Origin: Dehalobacterium sp040766325
GTDB taxonomy: Bacteria > Bacillota > Dehalobacteriia > Dehalobacteriales > Dehalobacteriaceae
DNA: 41,837 bases
Assembly (NCBI GenBank): GCA_040766325.1
Contig: JAXGQR010000018.1
Coordinates: forward strand, 1 to 41,837
Direction: 5' to 3'
Numbering within the stretch: the first letter of the stretch is position 1; each line of letters opens with the position of its first letter. The notes beneath the pieces are model-generated. The model was not told the DNA's origin. It ran no database searches and saw nothing but the letters and a program-made list of their open reading frames with translations. Below, one piece after another: positions 1 to 7,346 of the stretch. Made by a program: the position numbers and the translations under genes.

Positions 1-1933
1 CTAAGTCTTCAATCTTTAAGACATCTGTGCGAAAAATAGGCGGTGTCAAATCTTCCCGGGGATCCCGCCCCGGCTTGAATAAATTATCGATGATATCCTT
101 TAGGGTAGGAACACCGGTGCCAATTTTTTCAGCAAAAACATTAATCCTTTCAGATGATTTACTTAAATCAGTCAGCGACCGGATAAACCCCGCAGAACCC
201 AGGTCAGATAATGTCAGATCCAACTCTTGGAGCAGCTTCATTGCCACTCCATAAGACTCCGGATGGATGGCAGTATTGTCAAGCTGACTATCTCCACCGG
301 CAATACGCAAAAATCCGGCACATTGTTCAAAGGTTTTCGGCCCTAATTTGGTTACTTTTTTTAGCTCCTTACGGTTTTTAAAACCTCCCGACTCATCCCT
401 GTAACTGACAATATTGGTAGCTACCGTGCTATTGATGCCGGCCACATAAGACAAGAGAGGAGCTGATGCCGTATTTAAATCCACGCCTACATAGTTTACC
501 ACCGACTCGACCACCTGGGACAATTTCCCGGATAATTTCTTTTCCGGCAGATCATGCTGATACTGGCCTACCCCTGCCGCTTGGGGTGGGATCTTGACCA
601 ATTCCGCCAAGGGATCCTGAATTCTGCGTCCAATAGATATGGCACTTCTTTCCGCAACATCTAATTGGGGAAATTCTTGCGCTGCTAATTTAGAGGCGGA
701 ATAGACGCTGGCCCCTGCTTCACTAACGATGGTGTATGAAAGCTGATAATCAACTGTTTTTTTGATAAATTCCGCCACGAAATGCTCTGTTTCCCGTGAA
801 GCGGTGCCGTTACCAATGACAATAGTTTGGATTTTATACTGCTGGAGCAGGCGGGTTAATTCCGCTTCACCTTCTCGTATCTTATTATGGGGTGGAGTAG
901 GGAAAATAACTCCCACCTCCAATACCTTTCCGGTAGCATCCATCACCGCCCATTTGCACCCGGTACGGTAAGCCGGATCTAACCCTAAGACGGTTTTCCC
1001 TTTGACAGGGGGCTGGAGTAAAAGGCTTCGTAGATTCTGAGCAAAAACATTTAGCGCATGGGTTTCCGCCTTTTCTGTTAAATGGTTCCGCACCTCACGC
1101 TCAATGGAAGGAGCAATCAGCCTTTTATACCCATCGGCCACCGCCTTTTTAACCAATTCTGCCGTTACTCCCGCTCTTACAAAACGCCGGGCAAGGTATT
1201 CTAAAATAAAATCCTGATTAACATCCAATGTCACATGCAGAAATTCCTCCCGTTCCCCTCGATTAATAGCCAGTACCCGGTGCGGAACGATCTTTGCCAC
1301 AGCCTCCCGATAATCTTCATAATACATGCGATACACAGAATCCTTTGCCGGATCCTTGGCCTGGACCACGATCATGCCATGATCCAATGTATATTTACGC
1401 ACCCATTTTCTGATTTCAGCATCCTCACTAACCATCTCCGCCACAATATCCATGGCTCCCTGAAGAGCATCCGCTCCATCCCTGACCTCCTCCGAAAGAT
1501 ACTTCTCTCCTTCTTCTTGGGGAGATCCCGTTTGAGGAAAGGTCAGGAGATATAAGGCTAAAGGTTCTAGCCCTTTTTCCCGAGCCATGCTGGCCCTGGT
1601 TCTTTTCTTTTGACGATAAGGAAGATAAAGATCTTCCAGCTCAGTAGGGGTCATGGTTTTAGAAATTATTTCCCGGAGCTCATCTGTTAATTTTCCCTGT
1701 TCGTCAATAAGACGAATAATTTCTTCCTTGCGTTGTTCCAAATTGCGCTGGAACTTAACTTTTTCTTCAATCTCCCGGATCTGATTCTCATCTAACTCCC
1801 CTGTCATTTCCTTGCGATAACGGGCAATGAAAGGTACTGTATTTCCTTGATCCAGTAACTCTATGGTATTTAATACTTTTTTCAATGGTATCTGAGTCTG
1901 TGCTGCAACCACAGATGGAATATCCACTATCAT
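1..1933 (-). CDS. tex: Tex-family transcription accessory protein (partial, C-terminus outside window)
   Basis: RNA-binding Tex/YhgF protein, a cytosolic factor linked to transcription and RNA metabolism. The frame is open from an ATG at 1933 to the window edge, giving 644 residues of a protein usually 720-780 long. Seen: the N-terminal Tex motif VPFIARYRKE near residue 30; the YqgF/RNase H-like segment GLDPAYRTGCKWAV near residues 315-330; a helix-hairpin-helix region with SYVAGINSTVA and GPKTFEQCAGFLRI near 485-540; LDNTAIHPESY; and KPGRDPRE just before the edge. The S1 RNA-binding domain expected next is not in the window. The start is supported by AAAGGAAG about 8 bases upstream. It is divergent from the following plus-strand gene cluster. 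Family assignment is firm. Confidence 0.95.
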   Translation of the reverse strand, partial: MIVDIPSVVAAQTQIPLKKVLNTIELLDQGNTVPFIARYRKEMTGELDENQIREIEEKVKFQRNLEQRKEEIIRLIDEQGKLTDELREIISKTMTPTELEDLYLPYRQKKRTRASMAREKGLEPLALYLLTFPQTGSPQEEGEKYLSEEVRDGADALQGAMDIVAEMVSEDAEIRKWVRKYTLDHGMIVVQAKDPAKDSVYRMYYEDYREAVAKIVPHRVLAINRGEREEFLHVTLDVNQDFILEYLARRFVRAGVTAELVKKAVADGYKRLIAPSIEREVRNHLTEKAETHALNVFAQNLRSLLLQPPVKGKTVLGLDPAYRTGCKWAVMDATGKVLEVGVIFPTPPHNKIREGEAELTRLLQQYKIQTIVIGNGTASRETEHFVAEFIKKTVDYQLSYTIVSEAGASVYSASKLAAQEFPQLDVAERSAISIGRRIQDPLAELVKIPPQAAGVGQYQHDLPEKKLSGKLSQVVESVVNYVGVDLNTASAPLLSYVAGINSTVATNIVSYRDESGGFKNRKELKKVTKLGPKTFEQCAGFLRIAGGDSQLDNTAIHPESYGVAMKLLQELDLTLSDLGSAGFIRSLTDLSKSSERINVFAEKIGTGVPTLKDIIDNLFKPGRDPREDLTPPIFRTDVLKIEDL

Positions 1934-2205
1934 CTTAAGATCTTCCTTTCGTCCCTTTAAATTTTTTCCCGGCATAAGGCTATTTTTCTCTCTTTTACGT
2001 TCACGGGATAGATCAGCGATGGGGACCATGATATTTTCCCGGCATCAATCTTTTCCCATGCTTTGCCTTGGTTTTTTTCCTTGTCATTTTACCTTATATA
2101 ATTTAGAGCTGTCAAAAAAATCAAGGAATTTTCTCGTTTCCTGGCAGGAAATTCCTCATAGATGTGCAATATTTGTAGCAAGATATCTAATAAGGAGGAA
2201 ATGCC

Positions 2206-2664
2206 ATGAGTTATCAATTTTTATTAAGTGAAGAACCAACCCAATGGGCCCTGGCCATGCGCACCCGAACAGCTGTTACGAACCTACCTCAAGAATTAGG
2301 AATAGCATACAACTCCATTATGGAATATCTTGCCTCCTTGGGAGAAGAAACATCCGGCCCGGCCTTTGCCGCATATTACAATATGGATATGGAGGACCTG
2401 GATGTAGCAATGGGTTTTATCGTGCCCAAATTCTTACCTGGAAAAGATTCAATTTACTCTCATGAAATCCCATCAGGCAAACAGGTCTCCTACCTATATC
2501 AAGGACCCTATAGTCAAATGGCCCCTGTTTATGATGCTATGGCATCATGGATGCAAGAAAACAATCTTACCCCCACGGGAATTTGCTATGAATTCTATTA
2601 TAACTCTCCGATGGATGTTCCGGAAAGTGAGCTTTTGACCAAGATCGTTTTTCCCCTAAAATAG
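2206..2664 (+). CDS. GyrI-like / AraC effector-binding domain protein
   Basis: 152-residue stand-alone GyrI-like small-molecule-binding domain, the fold also found as the effector domain of AraC and MerR regulators such as BmrR and Rob. Seen: the N-terminal half with PQELGIAYNSIMEYL, a central strand AFAAYYNMDMEDLDVAMGF, and the typical YLYQGPYSQMAPVYDAMASWM and YEFYYNSP segments; there is no DNA-binding domain. ATG follows a perfect AAGGAGGAA. It is the first gene of a plus-strand run that continues with the Spx-like gene 47 bases downstream. Such single-domain proteins bind or hydrolyse hydrophobic or cationic compounds; the ligand here is unknown. Confidence 0.85.
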   Translation: MSYQFLLSEEPTQWALAMRTRTAVTNLPQELGIAYNSIMEYLASLGEETSGPAFAAYYNMDMEDLDVAMGFIVPKFLPGKDSIYSHEIPSGKQVSYLYQGPYSQMAPVYDAMASWMQENNLTPTGICYEFYYNSPMDVPESELLTKIVFPLK

Positions 2665-2711
2665 ATTTAAATTTTTGCTTATGGATATGAATCCTTAAGG
2701 AGGAGATATTA

Positions 2712-3089
2712 TTGGATCCGCTTACTTATATTTGTTTGCCCAGCTGAGTCACTTGCCGCAAAGGGAAAGCGTGGCTTTCCAAGCAAGGACTGGATTTTGT
2801 TTACCGCCACCTGGAAAAAGACCCCTTGTCACCGGATGAATTAAAAATGATCGCCCAAAGAAAAAAAATCCCTGTCGCCGGATTAATTAACCCAAGGAGC
2901 AGAAATCTTAAGGACCTGGGCATCAAACCCGCCGATTTGGAAAGTTTATCCGAAGAGATGGCCTTGACACTGCTGACAAAGAATCCTAAGATCATGTATC
3001 GCCCTATCGTTCTGACAGGGAAGCTAATACTACTGGGCTTTAACGAAGAGGATTTCGGTCAGCTGATCGCCCTGTCTTCCGCCACGTAA
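2712..3089 (+). CDS. Spx/ArsC-family thioredoxin-fold protein, candidate selenoprotein (UGA = Sec12)
   Basis: ArsC/Spx-family protein of 125 residues if the UGA at 2745-2747 is read as selenocysteine. Seen: AAGGAGGAG at 2697-2705, six bases before a TTG start at 2712, then MDPLTYICLPS, the in-frame UGA, and VTCRKGKAWLSKQGLDFVYR. In Bacillus Spx and ArsC proteins the same place reads YTSPSC-TSC-RKA, so the UGA replaces exactly the first Cys of CxxC and gives UxxC (Sec12, Cys15). Downstream of the UGA the family pattern is intact: PLSPDELKMI, the AGLINPRS region, and YRPIVLTGKLILLGFNEEDF near the C-terminus. Total length matches the family (115-131). A perfect 7-bp hairpin lies 23 bases after the UGA. 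A caller that treats UGA as stop starts at TTG 2826 and loses the active site. The substrate is unknown; a redox or arsenate-reductase-like role is inferred. Alternative: a Cys-to-stop mutation. Confidence 0.8.
2764..2780 (+). promoter_or_regulatory. Candidate bacterial SECIS hairpin
   Basis: Perfect inverted repeat GGAAAGC (2764-2770) and GCTTTCC (2774-2780) with triloop GTG. The loop starts 23 bases after the UGA and its first base is G. Published bacterial SECIS models ask for an apical loop roughly 16-37 bases after the UGA with a G in the first two loop positions; both are met. It lies inside the coding sequence, as expected for SelB-dependent decoding. Not tested by folding software. 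Confidence 0.7.
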
Positions 3090-3239
3090 TGACCCTCTTT
3101 TTTAGCCGTCTCAGCAAACCATTAAAAAGAGGTATTGGAGGATGATTGTTTTCTTTGTTGCCAAAAATAAATTCATTAGATAAAATAGGTTATTAGAGGA
3201 ACAAGTTGTAACAAAATGAACAAGCAGGAGGATTGCCAA

Positions 3240-4154
3240 GTGATCAATATTACCATGATGGATTATTGGGGCGGGGAAAATCCGGGAAAACCTGTGGTTA
3301 TCTAATCGAAGATGAGAATTTAACCCTAGTGGAAACCGGCCCCGGTCCGGCCGGCGAGATCATCCTCAATACTTTAAAAAGCAAGGATATAACTCTTCAG
3401 ATCTTAAATTTGTGATTGTGACCCATATCCATTTGGATCACGCAGGATCGGCGGGATGGCTTTTAGCTCAATGCCCTAATGCTCGTTTATTGGTCCACCC
3501 TGCCGGAGCCCGTCACATGGCAGATCCCAGTCGCTTGATTGCCGGAGCCAAAATCGCTTATGGAGAGGCTTATGAATTTTATGAACCGGTGCTGCCTATT
3601 TCTCCGGAGCGTATTTGGCCGCTGGAGGATGAAAGCAGCCTGAATTTGGGGGAACGCACGCTTACCTTTTATCATGGCAAGGGACATGCCAATCATCATT
3701 TAACTATCATGGACAGTCTCACCAAAGGCCTGTTTTGCGGAGATTTACTAGGCGTTTATAATACTGATTTGGCTTTTTATGAAATTGAATACAGTCTCTT
3801 ATCCTCGGCACCCAACCAATTTGACCCTGATGCCTATCGGGTGTCCCTGGAAAAAATCAGGCAACTAAAGGCGGAACAATTATATTTTTCCCATTTTGGC
3901 GTTAAGAAAAATCTCACTTCTGAATACCTAGACGCAACCCTAAGGAACCTGGATCTTTTTGCTCTCTGACTGAAGAAGCCTTTGCCCAAGGGGCCACCAC
4001 CTGGCAGGAAATTTATGATCTGTTGGAGATAAAAATCAAGCATATTTTGGTGGAACTGGGCTGGCCAAAGGACAAGCCCCTCCCCTCTATGTACCATGCC
4101 ACCATTGAAGTCAATGCCAAAGGTTTGGTTGACTGGTGGACAAAGAACCATTAA
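3240..4154 (+). pseudogene. Metallo-beta-lactamase-fold hydrolase, broken by three -1 frameshifts
   Basis: Full-length MBL-fold hydrolase (about 305 residues when frames are joined) spread over three frames. GTG 3240, behind AGGAGG, starts MINITMMDYWGGENPGK. A -1 shift at the A4 run 3287-3290 continues TCGYLIEDENLTLVETGPGP. A second -1 shift at the A5 run 3376-3380 continues QGYNSSDLKFVIVTHIHLDHAG, which holds the zinc motif HxHxDH, then a core with GKGHANHH and FCGDLLGVY. A third -1 shift at the T5 run 3956-3960 continues CSLTEEAFAQG and the C-terminal helical domain, ending WWTKNH at 4154. The first two shifts fall on heptamers G GGA AAA (3284-3290) and T TTA AAA (3373-3379) in the correct phase for -1 slippage. 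Decay or sequencing error in homopolymers is more likely than three programmed shifts in one gene. Frames seen separately are 3412-3969 and a short 5' piece. Confidence 0.8.
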
Positions 4155-4185
4155 AAAAGAAGTCTACGGATTGGAGGATATCGTG

Positions 4186-4785
4186 ATGACTAATACCCTT
4201 CCCCACGCAGCAGCTTTGGAATTGCTATTGAAATATAACAAAGAGCCATTTCACATTCTACATGGACTGACAATGGGAGGTGTCATGCACTGGTATGCTG
4301 AAGAACTAGGCTTTGGAAGTGAAGCAGACTATTGGGGCATGGTAGGGCTTTTGCATGACATTGATTTTGAAATGTATCCGGAAGAGCATTGTATCAAGGC
4401 TCCCGAACTTTTGCGTGCAGCAAATATAAGTGAAGAAATGATTCGCTCCATATGTAGTCACGGTTACGGTATCTGTGTCGATATCAAACCGGAACATCTA
4501 ATGGAAAAAGTCTTATTCGCCGTAGATGAATTGACAGGCCTTATAGGCGCGACTATAAAAATGCGTCCTTCCAAGAGCGTGATGGATCTGGAAACATCCA
4601 GTTTAAAAAAGAAGTTTAAGGATAAAAAATTTGCTGCGGGCTGCTCCAGAGAAGTAATAAAAAAGGGGGCAGATCTCCTGGGCTGGAGTTTGGATGAACT
4701 TTTCGCAAAAACGATTATGGCCATGCAATCTTGTGAAAAGAGGGTCCAAAGCATGATGCAGGACTTAAATCAAGCTTGGGGCTAA
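4186..4785 (+). CDS. HD-domain (HDIG-like) protein
   Basis: 199-residue single-domain HD-superfamily protein, probably a metal-dependent phosphohydrolase; the substrate is not evident. Seen: an upstream His (H26), the HD doublet in GLLHDIDFE (H57-D58), a later His in the ICSHGYG segment, and DELTGLIGA as in HDIG-type proteins. ATG 4186 follows TTGGAGGATATC with eight bases between GGAGG and ATG; GTG 4183 is an alternative. It lies 31 bases after the MBL pseudogene in the same orientation, so the two were probably cotranscribed. An upstream in-frame extension to 4096 overlaps the MBL C-terminus and is not credible. Confidence 0.85.
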   Translation: MTNTLPHAAALELLLKYNKEPFHILHGLTMGGVMHWYAEELGFGSEADYWGMVGLLHDIDFEMYPEEHCIKAPELLRAANISEEMIRSICSHGYGICVDIKPEHLMEKVLFAVDELTGLIGATIKMRPSKSVMDLETSSLKKKFKDKKFAAGCSREVIKKGADLLGWSLDELFAKTIMAMQSCEKRVQSMMQDLNQAWG

Positions 4786-4843
4786 TAATTATTGGTTTTG
4801 CCGACAAAGGGCAAAAGGATAGAATGTGTCTATGGTAAAACCT

Positions 4844-4874
4844 ACAAGGAGACGGCCTCAGACCGTCTCCTTGT
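4844..4874. terminator. Hairpin between convergent genes
   Basis: Perfect 12-bp stem ACAAGGAGACGG / CCGTCTCCTTGT with a seven-base loop, sitting between the convergent HD gene (ends 4785) and flavodiiron gene (ends 4892). The T-tract is weak on both sides, so it is a probable rather than classical bidirectional terminator. Confidence 0.65.
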
Positions 4875-4891
4875 TAGATTAAATCCCAAGA

Positions 4892-6076
4892 TTATTCCTT
4901 CATTTTCTTCCCAATAGTTTCACCATAAGCTTCACATACTTTTAACTCTTCCTCGGTGGGATCCCATAAAGCCTTAGTGCCATTGGGAACTATCTCCAAA
5001 CCGGATTCCTTTAAGCGATTTTCGATAATGGAAACGCTTTCCCCACTCCAACCGTATGAACCGAAAGCACCACCGATTTTTCCTTTAAACTGTAAACCTT
5101 TAATCATTTCGATTACAGCGGCACTGTCACTTAAAATTCCTTTATTAATGGTTGAGCTACCCATGATAATAGCCTTCGCTTTAAAAGCTTCGGTGATAAT
5201 ATCATTGCGATCGCTGAGTCCAACATGGAACACCTTCGTTCCAATACCTTGTTTTTCGAGCCCCCGGGCAATAGCCAGAGCCATTTTCTTCGTCGCCCCC
5301 CACATAGTGTCATATAAAACGACTGCGGTGCCCTCATGGTATTGATCCGACCACTGATCATATTTTTCCACGATTTGCATAGGATTGTCCCGCCAAATAA
5401 TACCATGGCTGGGAGCAATGATTTCAATAGGCAGGTTTAAAGCCACGATTTCTTTAATCTTGTTACGCAAGATTTTCGTGAAAGGACTTAAAATATTAGC
5501 AAAGTATTTAATCGCTTCCTGATACAGTTCTCCCTGATCTACCTGATCATTAAACATATAAGGAGCTGCCAAATGTTGGCCAAAGGCATCATTGGAGAGA
5601 AGTACATTGGATCCGGAGACAAAAGTAGCCATAGAATCTGGCCAGTGCAGCATCGGCAGTTCAACAAAGATTAGTTTGTTTTTCCCTAAATCAATAGAAT
5701 CTCCTGTTTTAACAATGTTAAAATTCCAATCCTTATGAAAATGTTTTTTGATTATTGCTGCACCTTTTTTAGAACAGTAAATGGGTACATGGGGGATTTT
5801 TTCCATGAGAGCGCATAAAGCTCCGGCATGATCCTGTTCTGCGTGATTGACGACTAAAAGATCAATTTTATCAAAACCAATCTCCTTTTCAATCATCTTC
5901 AGAAAATCTTTTTGATAAGGAGACCATACTGTGTCCACCAGAGCAATCTTTTCGTCTTTAATAACATAAGAATTATAAGAAGATCCTCGATGCGTAGAGT
6001 ATTCTTCCCCATGGAATTTTCGTAATTCCCAGTCCTTAATCCCTACCCAGTATACTTCGTCCTTAATCTGAAACAT
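4892..6076 (-). CDS. Flavodiiron protein (A-type flavoprotein, O2/NO reductase)
   Basis: Cytosolic flavodiiron protein of 394 residues that reduces O2 to water or NO to N2O, giving anaerobes protection against oxygen or nitric oxide. Seen: an N-terminal MBL-like diiron domain with ligands in VNHAEQDHAG (H78, E80, D82, H83), LPMLHWPDSM and LLSNDAFGQH, and APSHGIIWRDNP; then a flavodoxin domain starting VVLYDTMWGATKKMA with GSYGWSGE as the second FMN loop. No rubredoxin or flavin reductase domain is fused, so electrons must come from separate proteins. ATG 6076 is chosen because GGAGG lies eight bases upstream; an in-frame extension to 6181 overlaps the promoter. A near-palindrome sits over the -10 region. 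Confidence 0.95.
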   Translation of the reverse strand: MFQIKDEVYWVGIKDWELRKFHGEEYSTHRGSSYNSYVIKDEKIALVDTVWSPYQKDFLKMIEKEIGFDKIDLLVVNHAEQDHAGALCALMEKIPHVPIYCSKKGAAIIKKHFHKDWNFNIVKTGDSIDLGKNKLIFVELPMLHWPDSMATFVSGSNVLLSNDAFGQHLAAPYMFNDQVDQGELYQEAIKYFANILSPFTKILRNKIKEIVALNLPIEIIAPSHGIIWRDNPMQIVEKYDQWSDQYHEGTAVVLYDTMWGATKKMALAIARGLEKQGIGTKVFHVGLSDRNDIITEAFKAKAIIMGSSTINKGILSDSAAVIEMIKGLQFKGKIGGAFGSYGWSGESVSIIENRLKESGLEIVPNGTKALWDPTEEELKVCEAYGETIGKKMKE

Positions 6077-6141
6077 GCAAATCGCCTCCATCTTTAAGTT
6101 TGTTTTGAAACTATCCCCCACTACTTTGACTAGATATTCGG

Positions 6142-6167
6142 TATGTCCTATATTATAATATGACATA
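6142..6167 (-). promoter_or_regulatory. Promoter -10 with overlapping 26-bp near-palindrome (candidate operator)
   Basis: Minus-strand TATAAT (plus-strand ATTATA at 6152-6157) lies upstream of the flavodiiron gene. It is enclosed by a near-palindrome with outer arms TATGTC (6142-6147) and GACATA (6162-6167); 10 of 13 base pairs match about the centre 6154/6155. No good -35 hexamer is visible. A repressor or a redox/NO sensor could bind here; which one is not known. Confidence 0.45.
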
Positions 6168-6286
6168 AGAATATCTGCCATATTTTAATGATACATCACG
6201 CACTATGCGAAAGTAATATATACCTTCGTTGACCTTAATTTGAAGTGACAGAAACACTCTGTTATGAAAGAGAGGGGATAATTTTC

Positions 6287-6649
6287 ATGGAATATCAAAT
6301 TTATCCTGTGAGCGGTGAGCAAAAATTATTGGCTGCTGCGGCCCATCTTCTTTATTTGCTGGGCGGTATAGGATTTGTCATTGCCCCCTTAATCATCTTA
6401 ATCCTGAAAAAAAATGATCCTTTTGTCTATGAACATGCCAAACAAGCTTTAGTAGCCCAATTGATGCTCTTAATTGCAGGAGCGGTGGTCTCCCTTTTAT
6501 GTATTGTGCTCATTGGTTTCTTACTCATTCCAATATTAATGATCTTAGGGGTGATTTTTGTGATCACATCTCTCATCGCAGCTATCCGGGTTTTAGAAGG
6601 CCGACCTTACGCCTATCCCTTGATCCAGGGAATTATTCGACGCATTTAA
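6287..6649 (+). CDS. DUF4870 family small membrane protein
   Basis: 120-residue membrane protein of the DUF4870 family (Tic20-like four-helix topology). Seen: an N-terminal cytosolic piece, GEQKLLAAAAHLLYLLGG as first helix, a second helix ending LIILILKK, the family signature FVYEHAKQAL, then two long hydrophobic segments (about 60-82 and 85-103) and a C-terminal EGRPYAYPLI. ATG 6287 follows GAGGGGAT at about ten bases; an earlier in-frame start at 6245 has no ribosome-binding site. Function is unknown for the family. It is convergent with the nitroreductase gene, seven bases away. Confidence 0.8.
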   Translation: MEYQIYPVSGEQKLLAAAAHLLYLLGGIGFVIAPLIILILKKNDPFVYEHAKQALVAQLMLLIAGAVVSLLCIVLIGFLLIPILMILGVIFVITSLIAAIRVLEGRPYAYPLIQGIIRRI

Positions 6650-6656
6650 ACTCAAA

Positions 6657-7196
6657 TTATTTTCCACCATATTTGTCCCAGGAAACCAGGGTTTCCATGC
6701 TTTTTCTTTTGGTCGCATGACGCTCCGGATCGCTTTGCTCCTCCGGATAACCTAAGGGCATTAATGCGATCACTTCTAGGTGGTGAGGAAGCTCCAGCAT
6801 TTTATGGCAAACCATGGAATTAAAAGCACAGACCCAACAGGTACCTAAACCAATTTCCGCTGCTGCCAAAGTCATATGATCAATGGCGATCGCCGCATCA
6901 ATATCACAATGATCCTTGCCGTCGGCCCGGCGCCATGATTGACTGTGATCCCCGCAAATAGCAATGATGACTGGTGCTTGGGAAAGCCACTCCAGCGGAT
7001 AGGAGGAAGCCACTTTTGTCTTTTGTTCCTGATCCGTAAGCACGACAAAATGCACCGGTTGAATATTCTTGGCACTAGGGGCAACACGTCCCGCCTCCAA
7101 AACCTCCATGATTTTTTCCTTCTCTACCGGGCGTTTCTGAAATTTACGCACGGAAAATCTTTTCCTTGCTAAATCTAAAAAAGACAATTTCCTCAT
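6657..7196 (-). CDS. Nitroreductase-family FMN oxidoreductase
   Basis: 179-residue flavin-dependent nitroreductase-like protein; members reduce nitro compounds, quinones or flavins with NAD(P)H. Seen: the FMN-phosphate motif RFSVRKFQKRPV near residues 13-24, GRVAPSAKNIQPVHFVV, AAIAIDHMTLAAAEIGLGTCWV near 100-120, and the C-terminal MPLGYP. The annotated ATG 7196 is only one base after AAAAGGAG, so TTG 7187, eight to nine bases from GGAG, may be the true start. The gene is monocistronic as far as can be seen. The physiological substrate cannot be told. Confidence 0.9.
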   Translation of the reverse strand: MRKLSFLDLARKRFSVRKFQKRPVEKEKIMEVLEAGRVAPSAKNIQPVHFVVLTDQEQKTKVASSYPLEWLSQAPVIIAICGDHSQSWRRADGKDHCDIDAAIAIDHMTLAAAEIGLGTCWVCAFNSMVCHKMLELPHHLEVIALMPLGYPEEQSDPERHATKRKSMETLVSWDKYGGK

Positions 7197-7294
7197 CTCC
7201 TTTTCATAATTTTTTGGATATTTTGCACTAAGGTGCTACCGACATTTGCCATATTAAAAATTTATCATTTTTTTACCCTGATGTCAAAGTTATG

Positions 7295-7333
7295 CAAAAA
7301 AAGAGGAAAGGCACCCTAAAATTGCCTCTCCTC
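7295..7333 (-). terminator. Rho-independent terminator of the chaperone operon
   Basis: On the minus strand, GAGGAGAGGCA pairs with TGCCTTTCCTC (one G-U) and is followed by seven T residues. It lies 14 bases beyond the clpB stop codon. Confidence 0.8.
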
Positions 7334-7346
7334 AAATTTTACATTA

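Noticed and set aside
27..1555. Plus-strand frames opposite tex
   Set aside because: Antisense shadows of a strongly conserved gene; no family resemblance and no ribosome-binding sites.
2826..3089. Short gene starting at TTG 2826
   Set aside because: No ribosome-binding site and it lacks the ArsC/Spx active site; the upstream TTG 2712 has a perfect Shine-Dalgarno and is in frame through a UGA.
3099..3140. Terminator after the Spx-like gene
   Set aside because: CCTCTTTTT and AAAAAGAGG can pair but the loop is long and no T-tract follows.
3284..3379. Programmed double frameshifting as the main explanation of the MBL gene
   Set aside because: A third shift lacks a slippery heptamer, and similar homopolymer breaks occur in unrelated genes here; kept only as a finding to check.
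3233..3415. Separate 60-residue gene
   Set aside because: Its first part is out of frame with the MBL N-terminus; only the part after 3290 is MBL-like. It is a fragment of the frameshifted gene.
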